Shown here piece by piece: positions 1 through 11,800 of a DNA stretch of 64,000 nucleotides. Source of the stretch: Phoenix dactylifera (Eukaryota; Streptophyta; Magnoliopsida; Arecales; Arecaceae). The stretch covers positions 1,938,938-2,002,937 of the forward strand of contig NC_052399.1 in NCBI RefSeq assembly GCF_009389715.1, given 5' to 3'. The notes below the pieces were generated by a model, which worked only from the letters and a program-made list of their open reading frames with translations, was not told where the DNA came from and did no database searches. The number at the start of each line of letters is the position of its first letter. Positions within the stretch are counted from its first letter, which is position 1. The position numbers and the translations under genes are program-made.

Positions 1-3000
1 GCATGGATGGCTCTTTAGCTTCAAAATCTCCTTGGACCTGGTTCACCACCAGCTGGGAGTCGCTGAAGGCCGTCAGGTCTCCCACTTTTAGTTCTTTCGT
101 CAGCTTGAGCCCGGTGATGAGAGCCTCATACTCGGCCTCATTGTTCGAGGCCGGGAACTCGAGTCGCAGAGCTTGCTCGGCCACCACTCCATCTGGACTG
201 GTGAGGATAAGTCCGGCCCCGCTGCCCCCCGGGGTCGAAGACCCATCCGAGTGCAGGACCCATTGCTGCCTCGGGGTCTCCTCCACAGACTCAGATGGCG
301 GCTCGAGGTCGTCCGGAAGGGTGCACTCCACGATGAAGTCGGCGAGTATCTGAGCTTTGATAGCCGGCCTGGGCCGATATTCTAGGTCGAATTCCCCGAG
401 CTCGACTGCCCATTTGGCGATCCTCCCCGCACGATCCGACCTCTGCAATATCTGCTTCATAGGCTGGTCGGTTAATATAGCTATCGTGTGGGCTTGGAAG
501 TAAGGTCTGAGTCTCCGAGCCGAGATAATGAGAGCGAAGATGGTCTTCTCAAGTTTAGAATATCGGGTCTCAGCATCCCTGAGAACCCGGCTGGTGTAAT
601 AGACCGGCTTTTGGAGCTTGTCTTCTTCCCGGACGAGGACCGAGCTTACTGCAGCTGGGGAGACGGCCAGATATAAGTAAAGAATTTCGCCCTTCTGGGG
701 CTTGGTGAGCAGCGGGGGAGAGGCCAGAAGGCGCCGAAGCTCTTCAAAGGCTTGCTGGCATTCTTCTGTCCACCGGAAGTCTTTCGGCCGTTTGAGGCTC
801 TTGAAGAAGGGGAGGCAACGCTCGGCTGATCGAGAAACAAACCTTCCCAGGGCGGCTACCCGCCCCGCGAGCCGCTGCACCTCCTTAACTGTCTTTGGAG
901 GCGACATCTCTTGCAGTGCCCGGATTTTCGCCGGGTTGGCTTCAATTCTGCGTTGGGTCACTATGAAACCCAGGAACTTGCCCGAGGCGACCCCGAACGC
1001 GCACTTCGCCGGATTGAGTTTCATTTGGTATTTTCTGAGCTTGGCGAATGTCTCGTTGAGATCGGCTATGTGGTGTTCCGCCGCTTGGCTCTTTACCAGC
1101 ATGTCGTCCACATAGACTTCCATGTTCCGGCCGATCTGGTCTTTAAAGATTTGGCTGACCAGTCTCTGATAAGTGGCCCCAGCGTTTTTCAGGCCAAAGG
1201 GCATCACCTTGTAGCAGTAGGTGCCCTTGTCGGTGATGAAGGCCGTCTTCTCCTCGTCTTCTGGCGCCATTCGGATTTGGTTGTATCCTGAAAAGGCGTC
1301 CATAAAAGTTAGCAGTTGGTGTCCTGAAGTGGAGTCGACGAGCTGGTCGATGCTCGGGAGAGGGAAGCTGTCTTTTGGGCAGGCCTTGTTCAGGTCGGTG
1401 TAGTCCACGCACATACGCCATTTTCCGTTGGCCTTCTTTACGAGGACTACGTTGGCGAGCCAATCCGGGTAGGAGACCTCCCGGATGAAGCCGGCTCCGA
1501 GGAGTTTGTCCACCTCCTCGGCCGCAGCTCGTTGTCGCTCAGGGGCGGAGCCTCTTTTCTTCTGCTTTACAGGCCTGCTGGTTGGCCTTACCTGGAGTCG
1601 GTGGACCATGACCTCGGGGTCAATTCCTGGCACGTCCGCGGGCGACCAGGCGAAGACGTCAGCGTTGTCCCGCAGGAAGCTGACGAGGCGATTCCTCTTA
1701 TGGGCGCCGAGGCCGGAGCCAACCTGCACGGTTAGCTCGGAAAAATTTTCTTGTAGTGGGATTTGAATAAGGAGCTCACCGGGCTCTACTTGCTTCTTCC
1801 AGAGAGTGTCCCTCGCATCGAGGATTTCTATGGGCAGTGAAGGGCCCATCGGGCGGTCTGGTGCCTCGGCTGGTTGCTTTACTGTGTGGGCCGCCATGTA
1901 GCATTGCTTGGCGACCAGTTGGTCTCCGCGGACCTCGCCCACTCCTTGGCCGGTGGGGAACCGCATGAGCAAATGGCGAGTTGAAACCACGGCTCAAAGG
2001 GCGTTTAACCCTGGGCGCCCAAGGATGGCGTTGTAGACCGAGGGCAGACGGACCACCAGGAAGTCCATCCTCACAGTGCTCTCCCGGGGGGCGAGGCCAA
2101 CTGTGACAAGGAAGCTAGCCTCACCTTCAACCGGGACCGCATCTCCGGTAAACCCGACCAGCGGGGCATTGATTCTCCGGAGGTGTCCTTCTGTCAACCC
2201 CATTTTTTGGTAGGCATGGTAGTACAAAATGTTGGCTGAGCTTCTATTGTCAACTAGGACACGCTTTACATCAAACCTATTTACAATCATTGAGATGACC
2301 ACAGCGTCATCGTGAGGGGTCTCGACCCCTTCTAAGTCCTCGTCCGAGAACGAGATGACTTCATCAGTGCGTGGGCGCTTCGGGGGTGCTCCCTGGGCGG
2401 CTGTTCCTGCCGAGGTCCGCCCAATCATGTTGATGGTGCCGGCGATAGGCCTGTTGCCGCCAGGATTTTCGTTTGGTGCGACATTCTCCGCCGGCCTCCT
2501 TTCCTCATGTCGGTTCCTCACGAACCGGTTGAGTACTCCCCGTCTGATGAGCGCTTCTATCTCGTCCCGGAGTTGGAAGCAGTCCTCCGTGTCGTGCCCG
2601 CGATCTCGGTGGAAGCGGCAGTACTTCCTGAAATTTCGGGAAAATTCCGTGTCTCGCATAGGAGGCGGGGGTCGGAAGAAGTCCCGACCCTCAATTTCCA
2701 TCAGGATCTCGGCCCGAGGAGCATTGACGGGTGTATAGTTCTCGTACCTCGCCTGGTACGTCCGGGGCCGCGGTGGAGACCTCGGACGAGGAGGTGTCCT
2801 CTGCTGAGGTCGCCCCTGCTGACGGGGCGGGCTCCTCAGTCTGGGGAGATTCTTCTCTCGGCGGGGAGACCGGCTCCTTTGTCGACCGCGCTCGTCGCGG
2901 CGCTTGTTCCGCTTCTTCGAGGTGGGCTCGATTGCCCCCCGCCTGGAGGCGACTGCCTCCTCGGCCTTGGCGTACTTCCGGGCTCGGGCCAGCATTTCGG

Positions 3001-4000
3001 TGAAGTCGGCCGGGAAGCTCTTCTCGATGGAGAAGAGGAATCGGTAGGAGCGGACCCCAGTCTTCAGAGCCGACATGGCTATCGACTGGTCTAGCTCGCG
3101 AACCTCCCATGTGGCGGCGGTAAAGCGGTCCGGGTACTCTTTGAGGGACTCCCCCTCCTTCTGCTTGATGTCTAGGAGGGAGTCTGATGTCCGTCGCTGG
3201 CGCCGGCTGGCAGCAAAGTTGGTGGCGAACTGCCTGCCGAGCTGCTCAAAAGAGGACACCGTGTTCGGCTTCAGACCAGAGAACCAAAGCCGAGCGGTCC
3301 CTCGGAGGGTTGTTGGGAAGGCCTTGCAGAGTATGGGCTCCGAGGACTCTTGTAGGGCCATGAGGGCCCGATAACTCTCCAAGTGGTCGAGGGGGTCGGT
3401 GATTCCGCTGTAGGGCTCCACCTGAGGCATTTTGAACCTCGCGGGAACTGGCTCGTCCTCGATCTGGCGGGAGAAGGGGGACTTGGTAGTGAACTCAAAG
3501 TCCCCTTCCTGTCTTGCCTTCTTGCTGTGGAGTGCCGCAATCTGGCGCTCCAGATGCTCGACTTTTCGGTCGAGCTCCCCCACCCGTGGGATTGTCGCTG
3601 TGGTTTGCGCCAGCTCACGGTGATCCGGGGCTGACTCCGCCTCAGAAAGTTGGGGTCTCCGGTCGAAACCTTCTCCCGGTAACTCTCTCCGGAGAGAAGC
3701 TCGTTCTCCATTGTTGGCTCTGGAGGAGCCATGCAAATTTTGGCTGGGGAGAACCGGGCCGTTGGGGAGACACTCCGGCGGGGCCTGGGCCCGCGGGGGA
3801 AGTGCCGGTAAAGCCTCCACGCGCCGCAGGCCCTGAACGGCGGCGGCCAGGGCCTGGACTTGCTGTGCCAGGGCATTGAACTGTTCCGGCTGGACTTGAG
3901 GAGCTGGGTCAGCCGGAGTTGGAAAATTCTGGACGGAGTGTCCAGGACTTTGCGGGGGACGCCGGGAGACGTTAGAGGCTCCCTTACTTCTCAACTTCAT
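1..4000 (-). pseudogene. Tat-type gag-pol polyprotein, one in-frame stop, partial
   Basis: The likely start is the ATG at 4000-3998, just inside the 5' LTR; the frame is also open upstream into the LTR but that part is non-coding in character. In order: a basic, Pro-rich N-terminus; a retrotransposon gag domain (about 3370-2960); an Arg/Pro-rich linker; a CRFHRDRGHDTEDC zinc-binding stretch (about 2600); an aspartic protease (about 2280-2000); reverse transcriptase with YVDDM at 1114-1100; and RNase H (about 650 to 1). The protease active site reads VDNRSS, where related elements carry VDNGSS or VDTGSS, so the catalytic Gly is lost. A TGA at 1996-1994 interrupts the frame right after the protease (GRPGLNAL), and the same frame continues behind it. 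A CGA to TGA change is the simplest explanation. Probably not functional by itself. Confidence 0.9.
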
Positions 4001-4091
4001 GACTGCTACTCGGGCCCTTCCTCTAGCGCCAACTGTTGCTGGAAATTGGACCCGGGGGCAACCTTCGGTCGAGGAGAGGGAGCGACTGTTG

Positions 4092-4219
4092 ATCCTCACG
4101 GCGGGGCGGCGGTCTGTCGGCGGGCGGCGTCCTCCGTCCGGGGCGGTCGGAGAGAAGGAACAGCAGGTCCTCGCAGCGGGGCGGCGATCCGTTGGCTGGC
4201 GGCGTCCTCCGTCCGGGTG
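4092..4219. repeat. 76-bp direct repeat in LTR R/U5
   Basis: Two GC-rich copies, both ending GGCGGCGTCCTCCGTCCGG, begin near 4092 and 4168. They make the LTR frame look like an N-terminal extension of gag with repeated Arg/Pro-rich residues. Confidence 0.8.
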
Positions 4220-4587
4220 CCTGCACACGAACCGGTGGCCGGGTTCTCCGGCGCCGGCCCTCCGACGCTCAAGTCAGGGAGGGGGCGAATAGTGGGGAGA
4301 AGGAGATAGACAGTGATTTTTGGGTGTATGAACGTTTCGATCCCCTCTTGAGAGGCCAAGGCTCCCTTTTATATGCGGGGGTCGGTTTACCTGTGGTGTA
4401 ACAGGGCGAGGCCGTAGTACGGCTTGGCATGTTGTTCAGGTCGGCGCTCGGTCAGGCGAATCATTGCACTGATGTCGGCGGCATGGCCGAGATCAGAGAC
4501 TTATCATAGTCGACTAGACCCTGCTGGGTCGATTTGCCGTGGAGAGCTGGGGATCCGTAGATGTCAGGAGCCATGCGCATTTATTGT

Positions 4588-4690
4588 GGAGTAAGTCGGA
4601 GATCCGCATTCATTATGGAGTAAGCCGGAGATCCGCATTAATGGTGGAGTAAGCCGGAGATCCGCATTTATTGTTGAGTGTGCCGGAAGA
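4588..4690. repeat. 29-bp tandem repeat in LTR U3
   Basis: Units of 29 bp beginning GGAGTAAG start at 4588, 4617 and 4646, with a degraded fourth at about 4675. Each contains CGGAGATCCGCATT. Tandem repeats in U3 often act as enhancers in LTR elements; that role is inferred here. Confidence 0.85.
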
Positions 4691-5084
4691 TTACAGCGGC
4701 CATGCGCAATAAATGCCGGAGGGGTGTTAGAGTACGGTCCTCGGACATCGGGGTTTCTCTTAGGTCGGAGGTTTCGGGGTCGGTCGTCTCGTGGCCGAGC
4801 GTTCCGAGGTCGGACGCTGACTTCGGCTGTCCGGGGTCGGAGGTTGTACGGCTTCTTAGGGGCATTTATATCATTTGGGGGGAAACTTTATTCCCACCAA
4901 CAGGTCCCATCCGGCTCTCCCCTCTCGCCGGCGGCGGCGACGACCGCCCCATTGCCCAACGAGTGTGTTCTCTCTGGAAATTTTCCATGGGCGCGAATCC
5001 TAAAGTCACAAGACCAACGCTCTAGGAAACACACTGCGTTTTCCAAAAAAAAAAGCCTACATATAACGGCTTCATGCAGACGAG

Positions 5085-5545
5085 CGCATAAAAATAGAGA
5101 CATTGAGGTTATGGGATCCGTCGTGCACACAGGATTATTATTATGCGGAAGCCAATCGCCATAGAAACAGGAGGACACGTGGTACGTAGAATAGTCCGTG
5201 CGCTTAGAAATATTATGCGATTTTTTCGTACATAACAAATATGCGAAAAATGTCCTCGCATAAAACTCTTGTGCGGTTGTAAAGGCGCATAGATAAAAGT
5301 ATGCAGACTTGGTGCACTAGGGGTCAATCTCGCATAACTTTTTTCGTGTGGACTTACTTCCGCACAGAAAATATGCGGAACAACAGGTGCTCGGATTCCA
5401 TTCGCGCATAACACTTTTATGCGAAAGAAAAAAATCCTGCATAGATAAATATGCGGACGTAGGATATTTGATTCTATTGAGCGCATAATATTTCTATGTG
5501 GAGAGTAGATTCGCACAGTAAGCATATGCGGACGTCCGCAGCATA
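5085..5545. repeat. Hairpin-rich degenerate tandem array (CGCATA/TATGCG)
   Basis: About a dozen copies of CGCATA or its complement TATGCG occur within 460 bp. They are paired into short stem-loops, for example at 5257-5277, 5358-5378, 5405-5425 and 5438-5458. Hairpins recur with a roughly 75-bp superperiod (5257, 5331, 5406, 5484 and 5289, 5358, 5438, 5512). Such clusters resemble the subterminal repeats of plant CACTA or other TIR transposons, but I see no terminal inverted repeat or transposase here. Confidence 0.7.
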
Positions 5546-8500
5546 TGAGAGGCATTTCCCCCGTCCCAGCGCCGGCAGCGCCTGTGTCCATTCGACTGCG
5601 CCCCCGACACCATCCCTCAACTCCAGCGGTGACCGCCGACGATCTCAGTGCCTGAATCTTCTCATATGTCGTTTGATGGAGCGGCGACGCCGGCAATCAG
5701 CGTCGGCTTCGGTGGTGGGAGATGGAGGGAAAGACAGAAGGAAGAGCTTTTCTACCATTAGATGCCCTCGCTGCTCATGTTTCGCTTTATTTGTCCGTAC
5801 CATTGCCTTCGCCGCTCGCATTTCTGCTATTGGATATTTGGATGCCCCACAGCCTTGTCTCGATTGCTCACATTTCTACCAATGGATTTGTCTTGATCTA
5901 AAAGCTGATGTCAGGTGATGCTCCATCCAAGAACCATCCAAATATCATCAACCTCCGTTAGTGTCGCCTGCCTGGCTGCCTCGGTTGAAAGTAATCATCA
6001 ATTAAAGTCCGATGAATCAAACACTCACCTGTTTTCTGATAAAAAATTTTAAGAAATATACAATGAAAATGCCACCATTTACGTTTCGAACCCAGAACTC
6101 CCCTAAATGAAAGCACTAAAAGGAGAGTTTTGATGTACACCAAAAAAAATAGGAGAGTTTTGATCAATTGAACCAAACCTTGCTAGCAAAAGCCATCCAA
6201 AACGACTGTCGTGCACCAGAGGTGGCCATGTTTCACAAATCTCAATGCAAGATTGAAGGGTGGTGCGACATTGGACCATCAAATGGTCTGTTGGGCACAA
6301 GACTCTAGCTTCCTTTCTTCTTTCTTTCTTTCTTTCTTTTTTCCACTTTTTTGAGGGAGACTGGGAGGGAGACCTATTTGTACCATAACTACCTGAGTTC
6401 AGAGTTCTGGTGATGCGTCGCTCGGGAACCTAAGCAAAGCAGCATGACCACTTAGACAAGCCCCAATTCGTATTTCCTTTTATTTCTTATTTTAACTAAT
6501 TAATGGAGATTTCAGTAGAGCAAGTTTTAGGGGAAAAAAACCACCTTCTAATTCTATGTGAATTATGCATCAAAGGCCTCATACATGAAAGAGTGGTTAT
6601 GTTAGTGCCATTGTTTCATCAGCGGCGCACAATAGAGAAATTCATATGCCCCTTATTTTGGAGAAAATATACCCTGCACTCTGTGAACCACATCAGTGGA
6701 CCGTGCGCCATAGAAACAGATCGAGACAAGATGTGCAGGGCGGCTGGCATGTAATATATGGAGCCCACAAAAACTAGGACGTCTGATTGGTGCGGTGCAC
6801 CGCCACATGGTGCAGGAATATAATTTCTCCTCCTTTTTCGGCTCCTCAAGACACGAGCGTGACACCGCCGCAAACATCGTTCAGAGTACAGCGCAACTCT
6901 GACCTATGGTCATGGCATGTAGACGTTGAGCCGGGAGAACACTGGTAGTGTACGGGGAAGAACACCTGATCGTAAATTCTAATTGAGTAGACCAAGACTT
7001 CGTTTACAAAAGTTCTTCACTTCCAAGGCATAATAATAATGCAGCAATGCTGAGCAAATATTGATAATGCGGAGAAGGAGAACAAACCACGTAGTAAGTT
7101 AATATTTTGGTGTCGTTGGAATCTTTGGAATTTGGATGCCTGGCCATGCTTGTGGGTTTCATTTCTCACCCATCATCAACACTGTGGCTTGGGAGTCTTC
7201 ATATTCTAAGCTTCAAGGAGGATTTTGGCACAAGAAATCCTTGTAGGGGCTTCAACAAGTGCTTGATACGGGTACTTTTCCATCTTATCTGAAAAATTAT
7301 TGGCGATGCATCGGCTATTGTTCCTTAGTAAATGAGCGAGATGTATCGCATATGGAAAATAAGAACACTAGGAATGGTATTATATACTAGAAGGCTGCCT
7401 GCAAGGAAAATGAGAAGTCAGATGATCCAAGCTCGCTATTAGTTTCTGGCTATATTGGCCATTTAGTTGAATTCAAAGCATCAAGGTAATCAAACCACCG
7501 ATTAATGATATATTATTATATGGTTTTTTGTACTAGCACGAATGTATGATTCAATGAGGAGGTTGGTTTTGTATAGAGATGATCTATTTTGCATTGTGAT
7601 AATATCAAAATCTGAGCTTGTCCCAGTAATCACCTCTCCAGTCACCGGATGCTATACGAACCCACACAAATGAAATCCAAGTCCCTACTTTGCTGAATCA
7701 ATATATACCAAAAAGTTCACAAATAAATAACAATAAAGAGCACTAATTAGCCAATTCTTCAAATGCTGATATATAATGCACAGGTTTTGCTGGGTCTGTA
7801 ACGGATCTAACAAGGACAAGCAACCAGTAACGGCTTTCTTTGGATGATTCTTCTTATGAGATGCTAGAAAGTCAAACAGAACAATAAGGTCAGTAAGAGC
7901 AAAATAAAAAGTTGGACATTTTAACACATGGAATTTGTTCTACAATATAAATATGCAACCAGATCTTATGCAATTCTTCTAGAAATTTTGACCAAAAAAT
8001 ATGAAATAATGACATGTTAAAACATGTTGAGACATTTCTATTTGACTTTAAATTTCAATTTTTAGTCCATTATTATTACATAGTTAACAATCAAGTGCTT
8101 GTTAATGATTTATATTTTTGTGGCATGTACTCAATATTTATTCTCAGTATAAATTGTTTAACTTAGATAATAACATCTAAAACCTGACGACTACCAAGAC
8201 CTGATCCTCGCCTGAACCCGATACACATATGTTACCTAAACCCAGACCCAATTCATCAATGGTGGAACATAAATTAAAACCCAACATCTCCATGTGTATA
8301 GGTCTAGGTTTAGTAAAACCCGGACCGGATTCCATGCTCATATCCACAACCAAGAATTTCTGCTGACGGATGATGGGTATGATCACTACCTTTTCCTCAC
8401 AAAGGATAAGGTTGCCTCCTTAACTGCAGCAACCCACAATAGGTACCATCCGATATTACTTTTGCTCTCTTAGACCAACAGCAAGAGATCCCTGAGACAG

Positions 8501-8872
8501 TAACAATGCCTTCCCATTGCATTCTCAGTTTAGGCCAAAGACCCTCATCATTAGGTCTTCTGGCTCTGGTTCGGAACTACTCACTATATCTCAATTGACT
8601 CTCAAACCATCACAATTACCAACTTTTTAGCGAGTAATAATGAGCTATCATCACTTATGGAAAGCAAAACAAACAAAACAAAAGCAGAAACATGCGGATA
8701 AGAACACACAGTAGCAACCTTAAGACACTTGAAGCATCTACAATTACCAGAATCAAACTCAGCCTTTTCAAAACCAGTTGCAGGTAACAAGTCAAATATC
8801 ACATGACGGGAGATAAGATGGAGCATTTGTATAAACTTCTAGCTAGAACTGTGGAGTTTGAGTTGGTTGCAG
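5546..8872. other. Intergenic, no supported gene
   Basis: AT-rich DNA between the repeat array and the DUF1218 gene. It holds a TTTC microsatellite (6313-6340) but no ORF with recognisable domains. The short GC-rich ORFs at 5496-5918 on both strands match nothing I know. Confidence 0.6.
6313..6340. repeat. (TTTC)n microsatellite
   Basis: Direct run of TTTC/CTTT units. Confidence 0.9.
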
Positions 8873-11800
8873 TCAAGGATAACCAGTCATTCCGACAGTT
8901 GAGCTTGCCCTGTTGGTTTTATGCGCAGCCTGACTTGTAGCTTTGGAAAAGTACATGTAGTAATACACATTGAGTATCATGGTGAAGACCACGAAGACAG
9001 CTCCAGTAACGAATACTCCTTTCCTCAAAGACTCACAAGTCCAGTTTGAAGCATAGATCATATGCCTGTACTTTGTATGGTATGCATTCTTTGTCGCACC
9101 AGCTAACAAGCATGCCTCAGCAATCAAGAAAGTCAGCCTGCAGTTGGCAAACAAGCACATTCGCATAATGCATCCCGAAGTAATTCACGATTTATAAACA
9201 GAATAAAGGATTTGTGAGAATTATGATCCTATATGGAAGAAAGATCACCATGAAGAGGCAAAATATATAATCGACCAGGCTCGACTTCCACCAGGAGCTA
9301 ATGGTTGGCCAAAGCACATACACTTTGTGACACCCATGAGCAGAGATTGACTAGAGAAAAGAAACAAGAAAGCACCAACTCCATAGCCGGTTGCAACATC
9401 CGAATCGTAAACACAGAATGTAGCATTGAGGTTATCAGTAACTATGGTACCCTGGCATGCAAAACAGAGAATTTAGTAATGCCCAGAAGCAAATACAAGG
9501 TTAAATAGCTAAAAGATAAGGATGTCAGAATTTTCTTTAATCATATGGGTTACATGTCAATCGGTGTTCATAGTCAATCACAGATTACAATTTGCAAGAA
9601 ATATTGATGAATGAGCTAGGTAGATCTCCGAGAAGACTCCAAATAGTTCTGCCCCAGCCCAAGGACAAAAAAGCCATTAACTATATCAAGATATGTGACT
9701 GGGCTATTATTGACTATTCGAGTTTCACTAATCATAGAGACAAACTGGATCATAGGAGCGAGAAGGAACCCCAAAACAATGTCTAACCCCACAGCTAAGG
9801 CCCAACAAACAAAACAAGAAACATTAGAAGCATAGAACAGCCAAAAGTGCAGTTTCAATAATCTGGTGAGTTGTGGGAACATAATTGTTTCCTCGTTTTT
9901 TATTATTCTTTCAGTGAATACAATGCAAGCCGACCGTCATTGTCACATGCCTTTAGAAGATGAACAGAAGCTGTGGCCCGGAACAATTGACCTTGTGACA
10001 TCCACTTTGAGTCCCTTCCCCACTCTTTTATGATTTTACCCACTTTCTAACTTTGCTGATGTCGTATTCTATTTAAATCAAGCTTGCAGCGCACCAAGAT
10101 ATTAAGTTCATCAATTTAAAGAATGAAAAATATAAATTATTGTTTTATATGAGTCATTTCTAGGTACTTCTACATGAACAAGAAACTTATCTGAATTACT
10201 CCTGAATATTACTAGCATTCATTCTTACACTTAAAGAAAACTATATTGGCTAAAACAAAGAAAACATTTTCCAATAGTTTACCTAAGTACCCATTTTCCA
10301 TTTATGCAAGAAACTGTATAGATTGGGTAAGAAAACAACTTGATAGCAATAGTCTAAATTAAAGGTTCGATCAAAAAACATAAACAAAATTTTCAACAAG
10401 ACTCACCCATAGAACCTGAGGTCAGGTAAACTTCATACTTTAGTGATCTCTGGGGCCTTCCACAATTGGGCCCTTGTGCGGTCCTACAGTGATTGGCCCA
10501 TGCAGTGGAGGCCCGACAGCACTTCGGGCCCTTGTAACTCCTGCCTGCAGCACATCTCCCAACTCCTAGGGCTAACCACCATGTGGCTCCATAAAGGCCA
10601 CAGGGTGGGAGGCCACAGAATATGTGCTCTTTGTTCTTATCCAAGTCCTCGAAAACCAGAATTGCTGGCACATCATTCTTCAATATTTTTTCATCCAAAA
10701 TATTTCTGTTCTTGTTTGCTTCTCCTTTTCCTCAACCACCGAACCTTCTTTATCATGATCCGACCCACACCTAAGACCCAAGATCGAGCACCAGAGCTGC
10801 TCATAGCAACGTACCAAAAATCAGAATGTTAAGTCCTACCAATCAATATGGGATCAACTTTCTGGATTTTATTCCACCAGTGGTTCCTAACCAAAAAAAG
10901 GTCCATTCAATTGGAAAAACTCTGTAAATCATGCCTCCGTCAAAGCCTACTCTAAGACCCACCAACGCCACCTTACACCTACTGGTCCTCCATATAAACT
11001 TCCCTATTCATCATTTAGAGCACTGATGAAGTGATGTAGGAAGAGAAAGAAAATCAGGCTTATTAAAGATGAACAATTAAGATGGCAAAAACAAGTGAAA
11101 TAGGTTTCAATAGGCAAGGCTAGGTGTGGAGATTAGTAATCTAAGGTTTGCTTAGCCCAATATCAGAGTTCTATGAAGAATTTCAAGAATGTTGTCGTCT
11201 TTGTTGCAGACCTGAATTGGGGTGTAGGCCTAAGTACAAAATACTTAAGATGAACTATATAGGATCTGCTTGAATTCAGAGATTGCAAAATCACTAGTTT
11301 AAAGGAATTTTATGGGATCATACAAGATAACAGATGGATTAGAAAAATATTAGCAGGAAAGGAAGTACAAGATAACAGTAACACAGTCAATAACACCATA
11401 TAAAACACTAGATTTACCCAAAGGTATCATCACTAGACTTGGAAAATCAGACCAGCCTGGCTAGCAATTTGACAACAGGGCAAGCCTCGGCAAGGGTATC
11501 TGAGCTAGGAAGTCAAGTCGAACCCGTATTCTACACCTGCTTAATTTCCAACCTGGCCCAGACTAAATAAATATTACCTTGGTTTGGCTAGGCCTAGCCT
11601 GAAGCACATAAAATAAAAGATGTTACTAATATATTTATTAATGTATACTACATAATAAGTAAACATTAACCTAGTAGCCTTCCCTTTTGCCTCTTCATCC
11701 TCTCCTCCAAGCCCTAATCCTAAGAAACCATTAGAACTTCGGAGGAGTGGCTCATGAACATTGATGCTACGACAAGAATCGTTCTAGCGTTTTGCTTGGT

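Larger units (their letters stand above)
1..4902 (-). mobile_element. Ty3/gypsy LTR retrotransposon, Tat lineage, 5' part (cut by window edge)
   Basis: Read on the minus strand, the order is LTR (4902 to 4034), primer-binding region, gag, protease, reverse transcriptase and RNase H, which runs off the left edge. Integrase and the other LTR lie outside the window. The gag motif CRFHRDRGHDTEDC and the element's layout are typical of the Tat lineage (known family knowledge). The frame starting at 4000 stays open to base 1 except for one TGA, so the insertion looks young. The element is GC-rich compared with the AT-rich DNA to its right. The two LTRs cannot be compared here, so age is inferred only from the intact frame. 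Confidence 0.93.
4034..4902 (-). repeat. 5' LTR of the Tat element (about 869 bp)
   Basis: The LTR is bounded by TGTTG at 4034 and CAACA at 4902, a 5-bp terminal inverted repeat. On the minus strand a TATA box (TATAAAAGG type, about 4378-4366) marks the promoter. U3 carries 29-bp tandem repeats (4588-4680). R/U5 carries a 76-bp tandem duplication (about 4092-4143 and 4168-4219). Immediately internal to the LTR, the sequence GTTGGCGCTAGAGGAAGG occupies the primer-binding position. The bases next to the outer end are GGTCC; the matching target copy lies outside the window. Confidence 0.82.

Noticed and set aside
3-1766. Plus-strand ORFs over the left edge
   Set aside because: They mirror the minus-strand gag-pol frame, which has clear RT and RNase H motifs.
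4000-4228. N-terminal extension of gag to the ATG at 4228
   Set aside because: This part lies inside the LTR and consists of translated tandem repeats; the ATG at 4000 behind the primer region is the sensible start.
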